Shown here: piece after piece, positions 43,201 through 51,133 of the stretch | Layout of the letters: each line of letters begins with the position of its first letter | How positions within the stretch are numbered: the first letter of the stretch is position 1 | From: Verrucomicrobiota bacterium | GTDB taxonomy: Bacteria > Verrucomicrobiota > Verrucomicrobiia > Limisphaerales > BJHT01 | NCBI GenBank assembly: GCA_014193395.1 | Contig: BJHT01000013.1 | Span: 1-51,133 of the forward strand | Length of the DNA stretch: 51,133 nucleotides | Direction of reading: 5' to 3' | Notes under the pieces: generated by a model | What the model was told of the DNA's origin: nothing | Database searches by the model: none | Seen by the model: the letters and a program-made list of their open reading frames with translations, nothing else | Program-made: the position numbers and the translations under genes

Positions 43201-45297
43201 CCCCAATTGGCCAGCAATGGTTGTTACGACTCCGCTTTGGGTAACCCTCCGAATTGCATGGTTCCGATATTCGGAGACAATCAGATCGCCGTTCTTGGCA
43301 ACCGCAATACCCTTGGGTTCGTAGAAAAGGGCATTGGTGCCGACGCCATCGGCTGCGCCACGCACGGTTGGATTCCCCGCGATTGTTGTCACCATGCCGC
43401 CTGCGGATATTTTGCGGATCACGTGATTATAGGTGTCCGTCACAAAGAAGTTTCCAAAACTATCCTTTGCGATGCCAAGGGGGTGATCGAAACTGGCAGT
43501 TTCGACCGGGCCATCTAACCATCCAACCCCATTTCCAGATACCGTTTCGGCAGTCCCGTCAGCGGCGATAGAGATAATTCGACTTTGGCCCCAATCAACA
43601 ACATACACTTTCCCATCTAAGCCATAGACGCAGCCGTTTGGTGTGAAACGAGCTTCCGATCCAACACCATCGTGGCGGCCACCTCCTCCCACTGGTCCCG
43701 CGAAGTTACTCCACGTATAGTGCGCCGCCACGGTGGTCTTGGTGAAGATGCGGGGCAACTCTCTTGCCGCAAAGATCGCAGCCAGTTCGGTTGCCGACAT
43801 TGCGCGAGCATGAATGCCCACCTCGTCGATGAGACCGAGCCATTTGATGTCGTTGCTCGTAAACGTCCCCACATTCGGATCGTTGCCAATCGCCAGCACG
43901 GTGCCGGTATTCGCGGTATTGCGAATGGTCCCGGTAAAAGGACGGGAATCCACCAACGCGCCATTGATATACGAGGCGATGGAGGAACCATCGTAGGTGA
44001 CAGCAAGATGGGTCCAGGTATTGAGCGGCAGCACGGGTCCGACTTGGAACAAGGCGTTGCCGCTCGTCAGCCGGAGATCAGGTTGGAGTTGGCCGTCATA
44101 AACCCGCAGAGCGAACCCATCCACGTCCGTTCGCGCCACCACCGTCCGCCCGTAAGGCTGGCCGAGGTCGTGACCGTGCTGGGTGGGATAGACCCAGGCC
44201 TCCAAGGTTAATTGCCCGTAGGCGTTGGTCAGCACCGGCCCGGCGGTGGCGACGGCCTGATTACCACCAGTGAATGAGAAGGCCTGCCCGGACAGGCCGT
44301 TGGGAACAATCGTCGCGCCATTGCGCAAGGTCGCATGATTGTTTCCCGCGCTGTCATTGGCATTGCCCTCGGCCCGATACCAAGCGAGCTGACCGAACGG
44401 GGTGAACGTAGTCACTCGCAGTGTCGCGGGCTGGCTGGTAACGGTGCCGCTTTCATTGGCAATGACGACCGAGTAATCCGCCGCATGGGTTGGTTGAACC
44501 TGCAAGATTCTGAATTGCGGTCCCGTTTCCCCCAGCATCAGTTGCCCATTACGCAACCACTGATAACTGAACGGGGCGGCGCCCTCGAGTGTGACGTTGA
44601 ACGTGACATCGTAGCCGAGCGGGGCGTATTGCGCCTGGGGTTGCACCCGGATGCGGGGCGGACCGCCGGTTATGGGCTGCGAAAGAACCAGGGACAGATT
44701 GTCCAAGGCGGCATAGTTGAAGGAGCCGTCCCAATCAAACTGCGCCGTCACAACCACCGATCGTGTGCCCGGAGGAACCGGCGCAATGCGCTCGCGGAAG
44801 AGCATGGTGTGGAGTCCGCTTCGCTCATATTTCAGGGCTGGTGGCAAGGTGGAGGTGCCCAGAATGGCAGCCATGTCATTGCGAAACTCCGCAACCAGTT
44901 TTCCGCTGTCGCCCTCGGCCGGCACTCCTCCCACCCAGCCCGAGAGGTTGAACTGAATCAGACCCGCATCAATCTCCGGCCCCACGGAACTGACATCGAC
45001 GATTTGGAACATAGTGGCGGCAGCAAAGCTCCCGCCGAGGAAGAAGTTATTCCCCCGATTGATGGGGCCGGGCGTCGCAGAGGTGTAAACAGTGCCGATC
45101 GACCCGTAGCGGCGGGCCAACGGCAAGTTGGTTCCCACCACGGTCCAACCGGGAATCGGGACAATCGTGGTGGTGCTGGTTCCCGGTCCCGATTCAGCAT
45201 CGCCATTGACGATGAGGTTGCGGTCGAGCAGTTGGGCGTGAACCGATGCGGTCGTAAGGCACGCGAGGGCGAGGAGGAGCGAGGGGAACTTTGTCAT
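40267..45297 (-). CDS. Giant secreted Ig/LamG/NHL-repeat protein
   Basis: 1676 residues from ATG 45297, beginning with signal peptide MTKFPSLLLALACLTTASVH. Next: a DUF642-like start (NLIVNGDAESGPGTSTTTIV), an Ig-like domain (about 215-300), a LamG/concanavalin domain (about 305-510, AWYRAEGNANDSAGNNHATL, HLAVTYDGSSIASYINGAL), and about 12 NHL-type repeats (about 550-1180; repeated VTTIAGxxGxxGxxDGxGTNARF ... GIAxDxxGNLYVSDxxNHxIRKI). Four Ig-like domains (about 1190-1590) and a C-terminal domain ending FRLRTP follow. It is a beta-propeller plus adhesion modules, so probably surface-attached or released for carbohydrate or protein contact. There is no visible sorting tail. It lies between an NBR1-Ig-like protein and a pseudopilin on the same strand. 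Confidence 0.88.
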   Translation of the reverse strand: MTKFPSLLLALACLTTASVHAQLLDRNLIVNGDAESGPGTSTTTIVPIPGWTVVGTNLPLARRYGSIGTVYTSATPGPINRGNNFFLGGSFAAATMFQIVDVSSVGPEIDAGLIQFNLSGWVGGVPAEGDSGKLVAEFRNDMAAILGTSTLPPALKYERSGLHTMLFRERIAPVPPGTRSVVVTAQFDWDGSFNYAALDNLSLVLSQPITGGPPRIRVQPQAQYAPLGYDVTFNVTLEGAAPFSYQWLRNGQLMLGETGPQFRILQVQPTHAADYSVVIANESGTVTSQPATLRVTTFTPFGQLAWYRAEGNANDSAGNNHATLRNGATIVPNGLSGQAFSFTGGNQAVATAGPVLTNAYGQLTLEAWVYPTQHGHDLGQPYGRTVVARTDVDGFALRVYDGQLQPDLRLTSGNALFQVGPVLPLNTWTHLAVTYDGSSIASYINGALVDSRPFTGTIRNTANTGTVLAIGNDPNVGTFTSNDIKWLGLIDEVGIHARAMSATELAAIFAARELPRIFTKTTVAAHYTWSNFAGPVGGGGRHDGVGSEARFTPNGCVYGLDGKVYVVDWGQSRIISIAADGTAETVSGNGVGWLDGPVETASFDHPLGIAKDSFGNFFVTDTYNHVIRKISAGGMVTTIAGNPTVRGAADGVGTNALFYEPKGIAVAKNGDLIVSEYRNHAIRRVTQSGVVTTIAGQLGVSGYQNGTGTNALFSYPGYLALDANDNIYFPEDNMVVRKVTPSGDASLYAGVPVLNGVASFKDGPAATARFDRSAAVVVDPIGNVYVSDTVNNRVRLISTAGIVSTIAGGPGAGDWLDGLGTNSRFNLPSGITIDPSGNLYVSDNGNTCLRKITPTGQVTTLAGAAAPHGLVNGTGPAVRFYTPKDLLFDGVGNLLVSDSDNNAIRMITPAGVVSTYLGGTRGTNDGVGTAARLYDPAGMVLDPAGNLYICDSRNHTIRRASPGGIVTTVAGSPGLAGTQDGTGNAARFNYPDSIARDQFGNLYVTDSANHTIRKITPAGDVSTLAGAPGTPGSIDGLGGAARFNTPLGIVCDGASFLYVADHGSIAIRRVSLAGDVTTLAGRLGVASSGTAQDGIGTNAFFEGPTRIIFDRDGSLLVSQDFNRIRHITLDGVVTSFNPDTSTGSLDGYGNDVGFNNIEGMALDGSGRLFIADAGLHRIRVGTDPTIIYSPQPVTVLEGAPATFQVIARGTEPFQFQWLVDGIPIGGATNQTYTITAALTNHNGNYSVIVSNARGVAHSADARLRVGVPIVLAEPQDRTTYEGLAASFSIVVTGPGSYSYQWLFKGAPISGANASSYSIPAVRLTDAGIYQVQVSNPYGTTFSAVVTLTVLRLGAPNILNQPADQVVSVGAAAQFSVGAVGVAPLQYQWLENGVPVPRATNSTYTTPVLGTNGSSVYSVTVSNQLGAVTSTNALLTVWTVPVVARELQSQRVPVGARVTFTVVAGGANLSYTWVHDSSFIPAATGPSLTITNAQLGDAGTYLVAIANPTGLGVISSATLTVDQGATVVTHPQSQTRLLGTPATFGVGALGEPALQYQWLFKGADLPGETNATLSLPASGAGSGGDYAVRVQNAFGSTVSSNATLTVVGPALGLSFSGPDAVVTLLPPVPGLILESTDGFGAAPVWTTVTNINSPPPTNVLVPWDRTTGSRFFRLRTP

Positions 45298-45385
45298 TGT
45301 TGGGTTGGGTTTTTGACAGAATAGAACTGCCTGTTCTTGTCTGGATTCTAACAACGGGAGTTGTTCTTGGTTTCTGTTTTGAGCA

Positions 45386-46507
45386 TCATCTGGACAATGT
45401 CAGCGTGAATTCGATTCGGGCAGTCTCCCCTTTTGAAAGCGTGCCAAAACCGATGCCAATATTATGCGTATAGGGATGGTTGGTGAATCCGGCGGAGTGT
45501 AAGTGTGCAGTGCGGCTGTAATCGGGAGTCACTGTAGCAGCTATTCCTGCTCCTGATACTTTCAACCACCCTGGGCGGTTTTGCCGCGCGATGCCTACAT
45601 GGCCGATCAGCACACCATCCGGCGCCAACGGACATGGACTGCGGATACTGGAAAAGGAACCGGCGAGTCGGTTAATCCAGCGATAATCATTGGCGCAGCC
45701 TTCTTCGTGAGAATTCCCCTGAACTGGGCTAAATTCGTAGGAAGCCATCACGAGCGAATCAAAGTCCATGGCGAGATTTAACTCCCTGTAAACACGGTCG
45801 GATGGTCCGATCTCCGCACGCACCAGCAGTCGCCCCGGGATTGTTCGATCGAACACGAAACTAAACGTCGGTCCATTCTCTCCTCGACCGTTCCGCATTC
45901 GGATGCCATCCGCGGATTGGTGCGATGAGTAATTCGTATCAGGGTCGTCGGAACCGGTTTTGGAGCAAATCAAGTATAGACCGGTGCCGGTTAGAAGTCG
46001 GCGACCTTGGTTCGTAATCTGCGCGATCGAAATCGGCCTGTTCCCCACTGTTATTATGGAATAATCGGTGGTGGAGGGAGTGACCCGGATATATCGCACC
46101 GGGGGACGGTCACCAAAGAATCCAATTCCGCCTTCCTGCAGCATCTGCCATTGAAAGCCGTAGGTTCCCGGGGTTGGCGGAGCTATCACTTCAAAACTGA
46201 AGGTCTTGGTCATTCGAACTTGCGGCGGAATGACTTCGTTTGGCGCCAGTTTGACGCGATTGTCGCCGCGCCAAATCGTGTTGTTGTCTGGGTTGCGGGC
46301 ACCAAGCCGAATAGAGCCAATTCCTCCGTTCTCTCGCCATGCCGAAGCTCCACGATTCTCAAACGTAACGGCCACGGTGAATCGTTGTCCCGCTTCAACC
46401 GCTCCCGGTAGGTCAACGCCAACGAATCGGGCGTCGAACCCGGCCCAAAGCGGTGGTGGGAGCGTGGCGAACAAGACTAGCAAGGCGGCTGTTTGAGTTG
46501 TGTTCAT
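45386..46507 (-). CDS. Secreted protein with NBR1-like Ig domain
   Basis: 373 residues with signal peptide MNTTQTAALLVLFATLPPPL. Residues 35-150 match the 'next to BRCA1' Ig-like (FW) fold: VTFENRGASAWRENGGIGSI, NNTIWRGDNRVKLAPNEVIP, PTPGTYGFQWQMLQEGGIGF, with the characteristic Trp residues. Such domains occur in secreted carbohydrate-active and adhesion proteins of bacteria. The remaining 220 residues are beta-rich and unassigned (GTGLYLICSKTGSDDPDTNY). It lies 88 bp upstream of the giant NHL protein gene and 35 bp after the 205-residue unknown, so probably one transcript. Lower GC than the other minus-strand genes here. Confidence 0.7.
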   Translation of the reverse strand: MNTTQTAALLVLFATLPPPLWAGFDARFVGVDLPGAVEAGQRFTVAVTFENRGASAWRENGGIGSIRLGARNPDNNTIWRGDNRVKLAPNEVIPPQVRMTKTFSFEVIAPPTPGTYGFQWQMLQEGGIGFFGDRPPVRYIRVTPSTTDYSIITVGNRPISIAQITNQGRRLLTGTGLYLICSKTGSDDPDTNYSSHQSADGIRMRNGRGENGPTFSFVFDRTIPGRLLVRAEIGPSDRVYRELNLAMDFDSLVMASYEFSPVQGNSHEEGCANDYRWINRLAGSFSSIRSPCPLAPDGVLIGHVGIARQNRPGWLKVSGAGIAATVTPDYSRTAHLHSAGFTNHPYTHNIGIGFGTLSKGETARIEFTLTLSR

Positions 46508-46542
46508 AACTTATGCTGGTTGGGGGTATGTGTGGGTTGGTG

Positions 46543-47160
46543 TCACGGCCGGGCGGTGAGGGTGAGTTCGTTGCCGGGGTCGCCTACTTCTTCGTCGCCG
46601 GGGCCGACGTAGATGGCGCGGTAGGTGCGTTGCTCGGGCTGGCCGGCCACGAGCAGCGGGCGGGTGTCCACGTAGGGGGCTTCGGTGTCGCGGGCGAGGA
46701 AGGTGAGGGCGGTCTCGGTGCCGCGCTTGCTGTAGATGTTGACGCCTTTGGATTTGCCTTTGGGGAAGTTCAGCTCGATGCGGCCGTTGGTCTTGGCGTC
46801 GCCGGTGAGGGCGGGTTCGGTCAGGGCGGTGGTGTCTTCCGCGCCGATGATGCCGAGGCGTTTGCCTTTGGCTTCGGTGTAGCTGGTGGAGAGGCGGAGT
46901 TTTTTGGCCAGAGCGCGGTCGGCGGCTTGCGCGGTTTTGATGAAGGCGTCTTCGTCGGCGGTGGCCTCTTTGGCTTGCGCGGCCTTCGCCTCGGTGTTGG
47001 CGCGTTTGGCGCGGAGGGCGGTGTTGCGGGTGGCGACGGCGGCGATTTCATCCTCGGTGGCGCCAAGGCCGGCACCGAGTTCGTTGATGCCGGTCAGGTA
47101 GGTGTTGTGCCACTGGACGTAGCCGGGTTTGTCTTTGGGGAGGAAGTCGGACTTGGCCAT
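46543..47160 (-). CDS. Conserved hypothetical coiled-coil protein
   Basis: 205 residues from ATG 47160, no known family. MAKSDFLPKDKPGYVQWHNT leads into a helical N-terminal half with an Ala/Lys-rich stretch (about 50-90), then a beta-type C-terminal half (GRIELNFPKGKSKGVNIYSK, FLARDTEAPYVDTRPLLVAG, EQRTYRAIYVGPGDEEVGDP). No signal peptide, so cytoplasmic. The frame stays open upstream to 48093, but that part is low-complexity repeat and antisense to the kinase gene, so I reject it. I recall similar short proteins annotated as hypothetical in Verrucomicrobiota, without function. Confidence 0.7.
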   Translation of the reverse strand: MAKSDFLPKDKPGYVQWHNTYLTGINELGAGLGATEDEIAAVATRNTALRAKRANTEAKAAQAKEATADEDAFIKTAQAADRALAKKLRLSTSYTEAKGKRLGIIGAEDTTALTEPALTGDAKTNGRIELNFPKGKSKGVNIYSKRGTETALTFLARDTEAPYVDTRPLLVAGQPEQRTYRAIYVGPGDEEVGDPGNELTLTARP

Positions 47161-47249
47161 AGGTTTTAACTGGTTGATGTTTAGTTGTTTACGGACGACG
47201 GAAAAGGGGGTCTGGGTCTGGGGTCTAGCGTCTGGGGGAGGGGAATGGA

Positions 47250-47460
47250 GTGCGCCGGGCGGGTTCGGGGGCACATCTGGAAGGTTCCGGCGTGCGCCGG
47301 AAGGGTTCAGATGTGCGCCGGGAGAGGTCCGGCGTGCGCCGGAGCCGGTCAGGGGTGCGGCGGAAGGGTTCGGGCGGACGGAGGAAAGGGTGCGGGGCGC
47401 GCCGGAAGGGAGCGGGTGGGTGACGGAGGGAATCCGAGGTGCGGCGGAACAAGGGCGGGG
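47250..47460. repeat. Degenerate 21-bp tandem repeat
   Basis: About ten imperfect units built on GGGTTCNGNNGTGCGCCGGAA. Read as protein in the minus direction they give a seven-residue pattern close to FRRTPEP, which shows the period but not coding. Confidence 0.6.
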
Positions 47461-47836
47461 CACCGCGGAGGCGGGGCGGCGGGCGGCGGTTGGGCGGCGG
47501 CAAAGCATGTCTTTACCCCGTGATACGAAGAAAAAAACGGAAGGTGACAACGGAAGTGCGTTTTTTCTGAAATTTTTTTGAGGGTGTTTTTCCGGGGGCG
47601 GATCGGGGTGGGGCGGGCGCGAAAAACGCAAGAAGGCGCAAAGAGGGGCGGGAAGAAAGCAGTGCTCGGGGCGGGTTGCGCAACGGAGCGGCGCGGTGAG
47701 GACACCGCGCCCTACCGGGGGTGGGAGCGGTCGGGGGACGGGGAGGAGGGCGGGACAGGGTTCGCCCGGAAATCCGCCGGCCAACGGACGGTTTCCAACG
47801 GGAGCGCGGGCGGGGCGTCCCGCCCCGAGTCGGTAC

Positions 47837-47878
47837 GGGCGGCGAGACGCCGCCCGAACTCGCAGGCGGGACGCCTGC
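47837..47878 (-). terminator. Tandem hairpins downstream of the kinase gene
   Basis: GGGCGGCG-AGA-CGCCGCCC (47837-47855) and GCAGGCG-GGA-CGCCTGC (47862-47878) lie 34-75 bp after the kinase stop in its direction of transcription. No T-tract. They could attenuate transcription, or be copies of a dispersed GCAGGCGTCCCGCCTGC repeat. Confidence 0.35.
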
Positions 47879-47911
47879 GGTACCCGGGTCGAGGCACTAC
47901 CGGGGGGCGGT

Positions 47912-50900
47912 TCAGCGCAGGGTTGCGGGGAGGAGTGGCGGCGGGGCGGTGGTGAGCGGGTATTTGGCGCGGAGGGCGGCGGCGGGGAGCGGGGATTGGT
48001 CGGTGAAGGTGCCGTCAGATTGGCGGCGGCTGCCGTGGTAGTCTTCGAGGAAATCGGGATACCACAGCGGCGTCGGCAGGTCGTGGCCGGCAAATGCTAG
48101 CAGTCGCGCGCGGCCTTGGGTGAGCAGGACGAGCCATTCCCCGTTGGGGGTGATGAGCGCGGGCGGGGCGGCGTGAGTGGAGTAGAAGTCGGGCACGGGC
48201 CGGGTTTGGTCGGCGAGGTTCCAGAGGCGGAAGCGTTTGTTGCGCGTGGAATGGACGAGCCAGTCGCGGCCGGGCCAGAGGGCGGCATCGACGGTGCGTT
48301 GGTTGCCCGCAGCTGCGAGGGGTTGGCCTATCACGCGCCCGGCACGCCAGTCCCAGAGCGTGGCGATGCCGTCGGTGCCGGCCGTGAGCAGCCGCCGGCC
48401 ATCCGCGGAGAAGCGGAGCACGACGAGGCGGGCGCGGCTGTCGAGCACGGGGGCGAGGGGTTCGCAGGTGCGGGCGGAGTGGACCTGCACGCGGCCCGCG
48501 AAGTCGGCGAGGGCGAGGAATTCCCCGGCGGGATCGAGGGCGGCGTCGCCGACGGCGGTGCCGACGATGGGTGCGTGGGCGAGCTGCGTGCCGGTGGCGA
48601 GGCCGAGGCGGTGGAGGACTCCGTCGGTGCCCACGAGCAAGACGGATTCGTTGTCGGGCAGCAGCCACGGCGCGGGCGCGGGCGCGGGCGGCGGCGTCCA
48701 GGTGGCGAGGGTTTGGCCGGTGGCAGTTTCGATGACGACGGTGGCGAGGGTGCCGTGGTCGAGGAGCAGCTTCTTGCCGTCGGGCGTGAAAAGCAGTTGG
48801 CGCGGGGCGTTGGTGAGCGGCAGGGCTGGGCCGAGCGGGGTGACGGCGAGCGTGCGGGAGCCGGGGGGATTTTCGGTGAGGCTGAGAAACTGGAGGGTGT
48901 TGGTGAGTTGCACTGCGAGCGTGTTGCCTGCGGGGCTGAGGACGAGGTTGACGAGGTCGATGCCGAGCCGGATGGAGGCGGCGCGGGGCGGCGCGGGATG
49001 GGTGGCGGCGGGCAATGGCCAGAGGTCCGCGCGGCCGCCATTGCGGGTGAGGAGGCCGTGACCCTGCAGGACGAATTCCGCGGTGGTGGGTTCGCCGACG
49101 GGCAGGCTGTGGCTGGCGAGGTCGTCGGGATTGGCGGGGAGGAACTGGAGTTTGCCATCGGCGCGGCGGACGAGCAGCGCGGCACCGTCCGGGCCGGGCA
49201 GGGCTTCGAGAATCGGCGCGTCGGTGCGGATGGCTGACGACACGGCTTCGCACGTTTTCGGGTCGTAGAGCACGACGCCGCCGTCGGCTTTCGGGACGCT
49301 GAGGAGCGTGCCCGCGGGGGACCAGCGGAGGGTGCCGGCGGGTTCCCGTTCCCAAATTTTCTGCCGCAGCCAACGCGAGTCGCCGGGCTGGCGGCGGAAG
49401 GTGGCGAACCAGAAAACTTCGTTCGCGACGATCAGGCAGGTGTTGGTGGCGAGGATGGCGACCTGGCTGATGGGGCGGTCGATCTTGAGGTTGGCGAAGT
49501 CGAGGGGAAAACCGCGTTCGGGATTGGAACTGCGGAGGCGGAAGGCGTGGTCGCGGCCGGCGTGACCGAAGAGCGTGCCGTCGTGGTTGAAGGCGAGCGA
49601 ATGCACGCCGCCGTATTTCAAATCGGGGCCGATGGCCTCGCCGGTGTCGGCATTCCAGACCATCACGCGGCCATCCTCGCCCGCGGAGAGCGCGAGCTTC
49701 TGGTGGGGATCCCACGCGACGGCGGTGACCGTGCCGGCGTGCCATTGTTTGGCCCACGATTTCGCGCCGCCGGGCAGGTCGTAGCGCCGGACAAAACCCC
49801 CGTCGCCGACGAGCAGGACCGCGGACGCATCGGCGCTGAGGCGGATGAGCGTGGCGGCGGTTTTGAACTGGGCGAACGGGCGCGGCGCGGCGGCGGTGTC
49901 CGGTTCCCAAAGCCACGCCGAACCATCCGCGCACGAGGCGACCACGCGGCGGCCGGCGGGGTCGGCATCGACGGCGACCATGTCGGAGGGCGCGGTGAAT
50001 CCGGGCGAATCCTCGGGACCGCCACCTTGCGCGGACCAGCGGCGGATGGCGCGCGGGCCTTCCTGCACGAGGAACACATCGGCGGACAGCGCGGCGAGCA
50101 AGCGCGGCGCGCCGAGCGGTTCCACGGCGGCACTGGCGGGCACGAGGATGGGCGCGACTTGGGTGGCGAAATATTTTGCCCACGAGGCGGCGGTCGGGTG
50201 CTGCGGTTCCGAGCGGAGGACGGCGGCGACGGAAGCGGCGGCGTGGGCGGGACGTTGGAGGCCGAGGTCGCGCTCGGCGTCGGCGAGCAGGGATTGGTTC
50301 ACGCGCACTTGCAGGGCGTGGGTTTCCGCGGCGGAACGTTCGAGGAGCTGCTGTTCGGCGCGGGCGCGGGCGGCCATGGCGCGGCCGTAGGAAACCGCGG
50401 CAACGAGCGCGATGCCGAGCACGAGCAGCAGGGCGGAGACGAGCGAGGCGAGCAGCGGCTCGCGTTGCAGCCAGCGGGCGGCGCGCTCGAGGCGTGTGAC
50501 CGGGCGCGCGAGGATGCGTTGGCCGGCGGCGACGCGTTCGAGTTCGTCGGCGAGTTCCGCGGCGCTGGCGTAGCGGCGCGCGGGTTCTTTATCGAGGCAC
50601 TTGAGGCAGATGGTTTGCAGGTCGAGCAGGGCGGCCGCGGGGTGCTGATAAACCGCCGGATCATTTTGCCGAAAGCGGCTCAACGGCGGCAGGGGATCGC
50701 CGATGCGCGCGCGGGCGATGATCTGCCACGTGTCGGTCCCGGTGTACGGTGGTTCGCCGGCCAGCAGTTCGTAAAGAATCGCGCCGAGGCTGTAGAGATC
50801 GCCTGCCACGGTTTGATTGCCGGCGCGGCTGTCGAGGCGTTCGGGCGCGAGGTAATGCGGCGTCCCGAGCAGCGCGCCCGACAGGGTCATTCGTGCATCC

Positions 50901-51133
50901 GAGGTGAGCGACCGGGCGAGGCCGAAGTCCGCCACATACGGATGATCCTGTTCGCCGAGGAGGATGTTCGAGGGCTTGAGATCGCGGTGGATGACGCCGC
51001 GTTCGTTGGCGTGCTGCACGCCGCGTGCAACGCCCGCGAGCAATCCGGCGATGCGCCGCGCCCAGGCGGCATCCAGCTTTCCGGCACGCAGCTCGGCGCA
51101 GCGATCCGCGAGGCTGCCGCGCGGGGCCAGCTT
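47912..51133 (-). CDS. Membrane Ser/Thr protein kinase with WD40 sensor domain (5' end outside window)
   Basis: 1074 residues are in the window; the start and kinase N-lobe lie beyond the right edge, since the frame is open to 51133. The kinase C-lobe shows GVIHRDLKPSNILL (catalytic loop, window residues 47-60), VADFGLARS (DFG), HYLAPERLDSR and SLGAILYELLAGEPPYTGTD. A membrane helix lies at about 220-245 (LLASLVSALLLVLGIALVAA), and the rest is a periplasmic WD40-type propeller, about 14 blades (TVTAVAWDPHQKLALSAGED, FSADGRRLLTAGTDGIATLW). Such PknB-like kinases with WD40 are common in PVC bacteria and probably sense an external signal. Two hairpins lie just after the stop. Confidence 0.93.
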   Translation of the reverse strand, partial: KLAPRGSLADRCAELRAGKLDAAWARRIAGLLAGVARGVQHANERGVIHRDLKPSNILLGEQDHPYVADFGLARSLTSDARMTLSGALLGTPHYLAPERLDSRAGNQTVAGDLYSLGAILYELLAGEPPYTGTDTWQIIARARIGDPLPPLSRFRQNDPAVYQHPAAALLDLQTICLKCLDKEPARRYASAAELADELERVAAGQRILARPVTRLERAARWLQREPLLASLVSALLLVLGIALVAAVSYGRAMAARARAEQQLLERSAAETHALQVRVNQSLLADAERDLGLQRPAHAAASVAAVLRSEPQHPTAASWAKYFATQVAPILVPASAAVEPLGAPRLLAALSADVFLVQEGPRAIRRWSAQGGGPEDSPGFTAPSDMVAVDADPAGRRVVASCADGSAWLWEPDTAAAPRPFAQFKTAATLIRLSADASAVLLVGDGGFVRRYDLPGGAKSWAKQWHAGTVTAVAWDPHQKLALSAGEDGRVMVWNADTGEAIGPDLKYGGVHSLAFNHDGTLFGHAGRDHAFRLRSSNPERGFPLDFANLKIDRPISQVAILATNTCLIVANEVFWFATFRRQPGDSRWLRQKIWEREPAGTLRWSPAGTLLSVPKADGGVVLYDPKTCEAVSSAIRTDAPILEALPGPDGAALLVRRADGKLQFLPANPDDLASHSLPVGEPTTAEFVLQGHGLLTRNGGRADLWPLPAATHPAPPRAASIRLGIDLVNLVLSPAGNTLAVQLTNTLQFLSLTENPPGSRTLAVTPLGPALPLTNAPRQLLFTPDGKKLLLDHGTLATVVIETATGQTLATWTPPPAPAPAPWLLPDNESVLLVGTDGVLHRLGLATGTQLAHAPIVGTAVGDAALDPAGEFLALADFAGRVQVHSARTCEPLAPVLDSRARLVVLRFSADGRRLLTAGTDGIATLWDWRAGRVIGQPLAAAGNQRTVDAALWPGRDWLVHSTRNKRFRLWNLADQTRPVPDFYSTHAAPPALITPNGEWLVLLTQGRARLLAFAGHDLPTPLWYPDFLEDYHGSRRQSDGTFTDQSPLPAAALRAKYPLTTAPPPLLPATLR

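Larger units (their letters stand above)
47161..47911. other. Intergenic region with degenerate 21-bp repeats and hairpins
   Basis: No gene supported. 47250-47460 holds degenerate 21-bp units (GGAAGGTTCCGGCGTGCGCC-like). 47532-47566 holds an AAAAAACG / CGTTTTTT pair. 47837-47878 holds two GC-rich hairpins just after the kinase gene stop. The 205-residue protein's promoter must lie here but was not identified. Confidence 0.55.

Noticed and set aside
47161-48093. N-terminal extension of the 205-residue protein
   Set aside because: Runs through the 21-bp repeats and overlaps the kinase gene; Pro/Arg-rich without family content.

Overview
The window looks like a GC-rich chromosome segment from the PVC superphylum, most probably a Verrucomicrobiota member of the Pedosphaerales/Limisphaerales type. 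The reasons are the paired PSD1/DUF1549-DUF1553 cytochrome-like proteins with DUF1501 partners, a PVC-type 'membrane-bound dehydrogenase' with a terminal haem motif, a pseudopilin with a C-terminal His-Asp-Gly motif, giant NHL/LamG/Ig secreted proteins, and intergenic spaces packed with large palindromic repeats. The assignment is inferred from gene content; no rRNA or tRNA gene is visible.

Layout. 1-10857 (minus strand): a PSD1/DUF1501/PSD1 operon (the last gene runs off the left edge), a secreted sugar-phosphate-isomerase-like protein and a dehydrogenase/HEAT/cytochrome protein, all typical of PVC polymer and sugar catabolism. 10858-11395: a decayed, roughly 90% identical copy of the 3' end of the ABC-F gene found intact at 21.8-23.8 kb. 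11396-16700: an AT-richer accessory island. It holds an orphan antitoxin-like gene and a tightly packed seven-gene minus-strand array: VapB-like, PIN toxin, unknown, small beta-rich protein, HEPN-motif protein, a second small paralogue, and a sacsin-type HSP90-like ATPase fused to a DUF3883 nuclease-like domain. 16718-24530 (minus): two ABC permeases, an ABC-F ATPase and a Bcp peroxiredoxin, separated by palindromic repeats. 24966-32380 (plus): an exopolysaccharide export/polymerisation operon (outer-membrane barrel, Wza-like export protein, Wzc-like tyrosine autokinase, O-antigen ligase/polymerase). 32786-35579: PgsA diverging from a HYR-domain secreted protein. 35778-38624: a secreted GH42-like protein. 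39430-47160: a pseudopilin, a 1676-residue Ig/LamG/NHL protein, an NBR1-Ig-like protein and a small conserved unknown. 47912-51133: a Ser/Thr kinase with a WD40 sensor domain, cut by the right edge.

The strongest candidate for an undescribed system is the island array at 12.2-16.5 kb. Four-base stop/start overlaps link VapB to VapC and join the HEPN, small-paralogue and ATPase-nuclease genes. The array combines a HEPN-like putative RNase, a GHKL ATPase with a PD-(D/E)XK-like C-terminus, and two paralogous small proteins bracketing the HEPN gene. This is the architecture expected of a conflict/defence module; that function is inferred, not shown.

At least nine distinct repeat or palindrome families occupy the intergenic regions, including a 183-bp MITE-like element present twice at identical length, and one repeat that has been absorbed into a signal peptide coding sequence.
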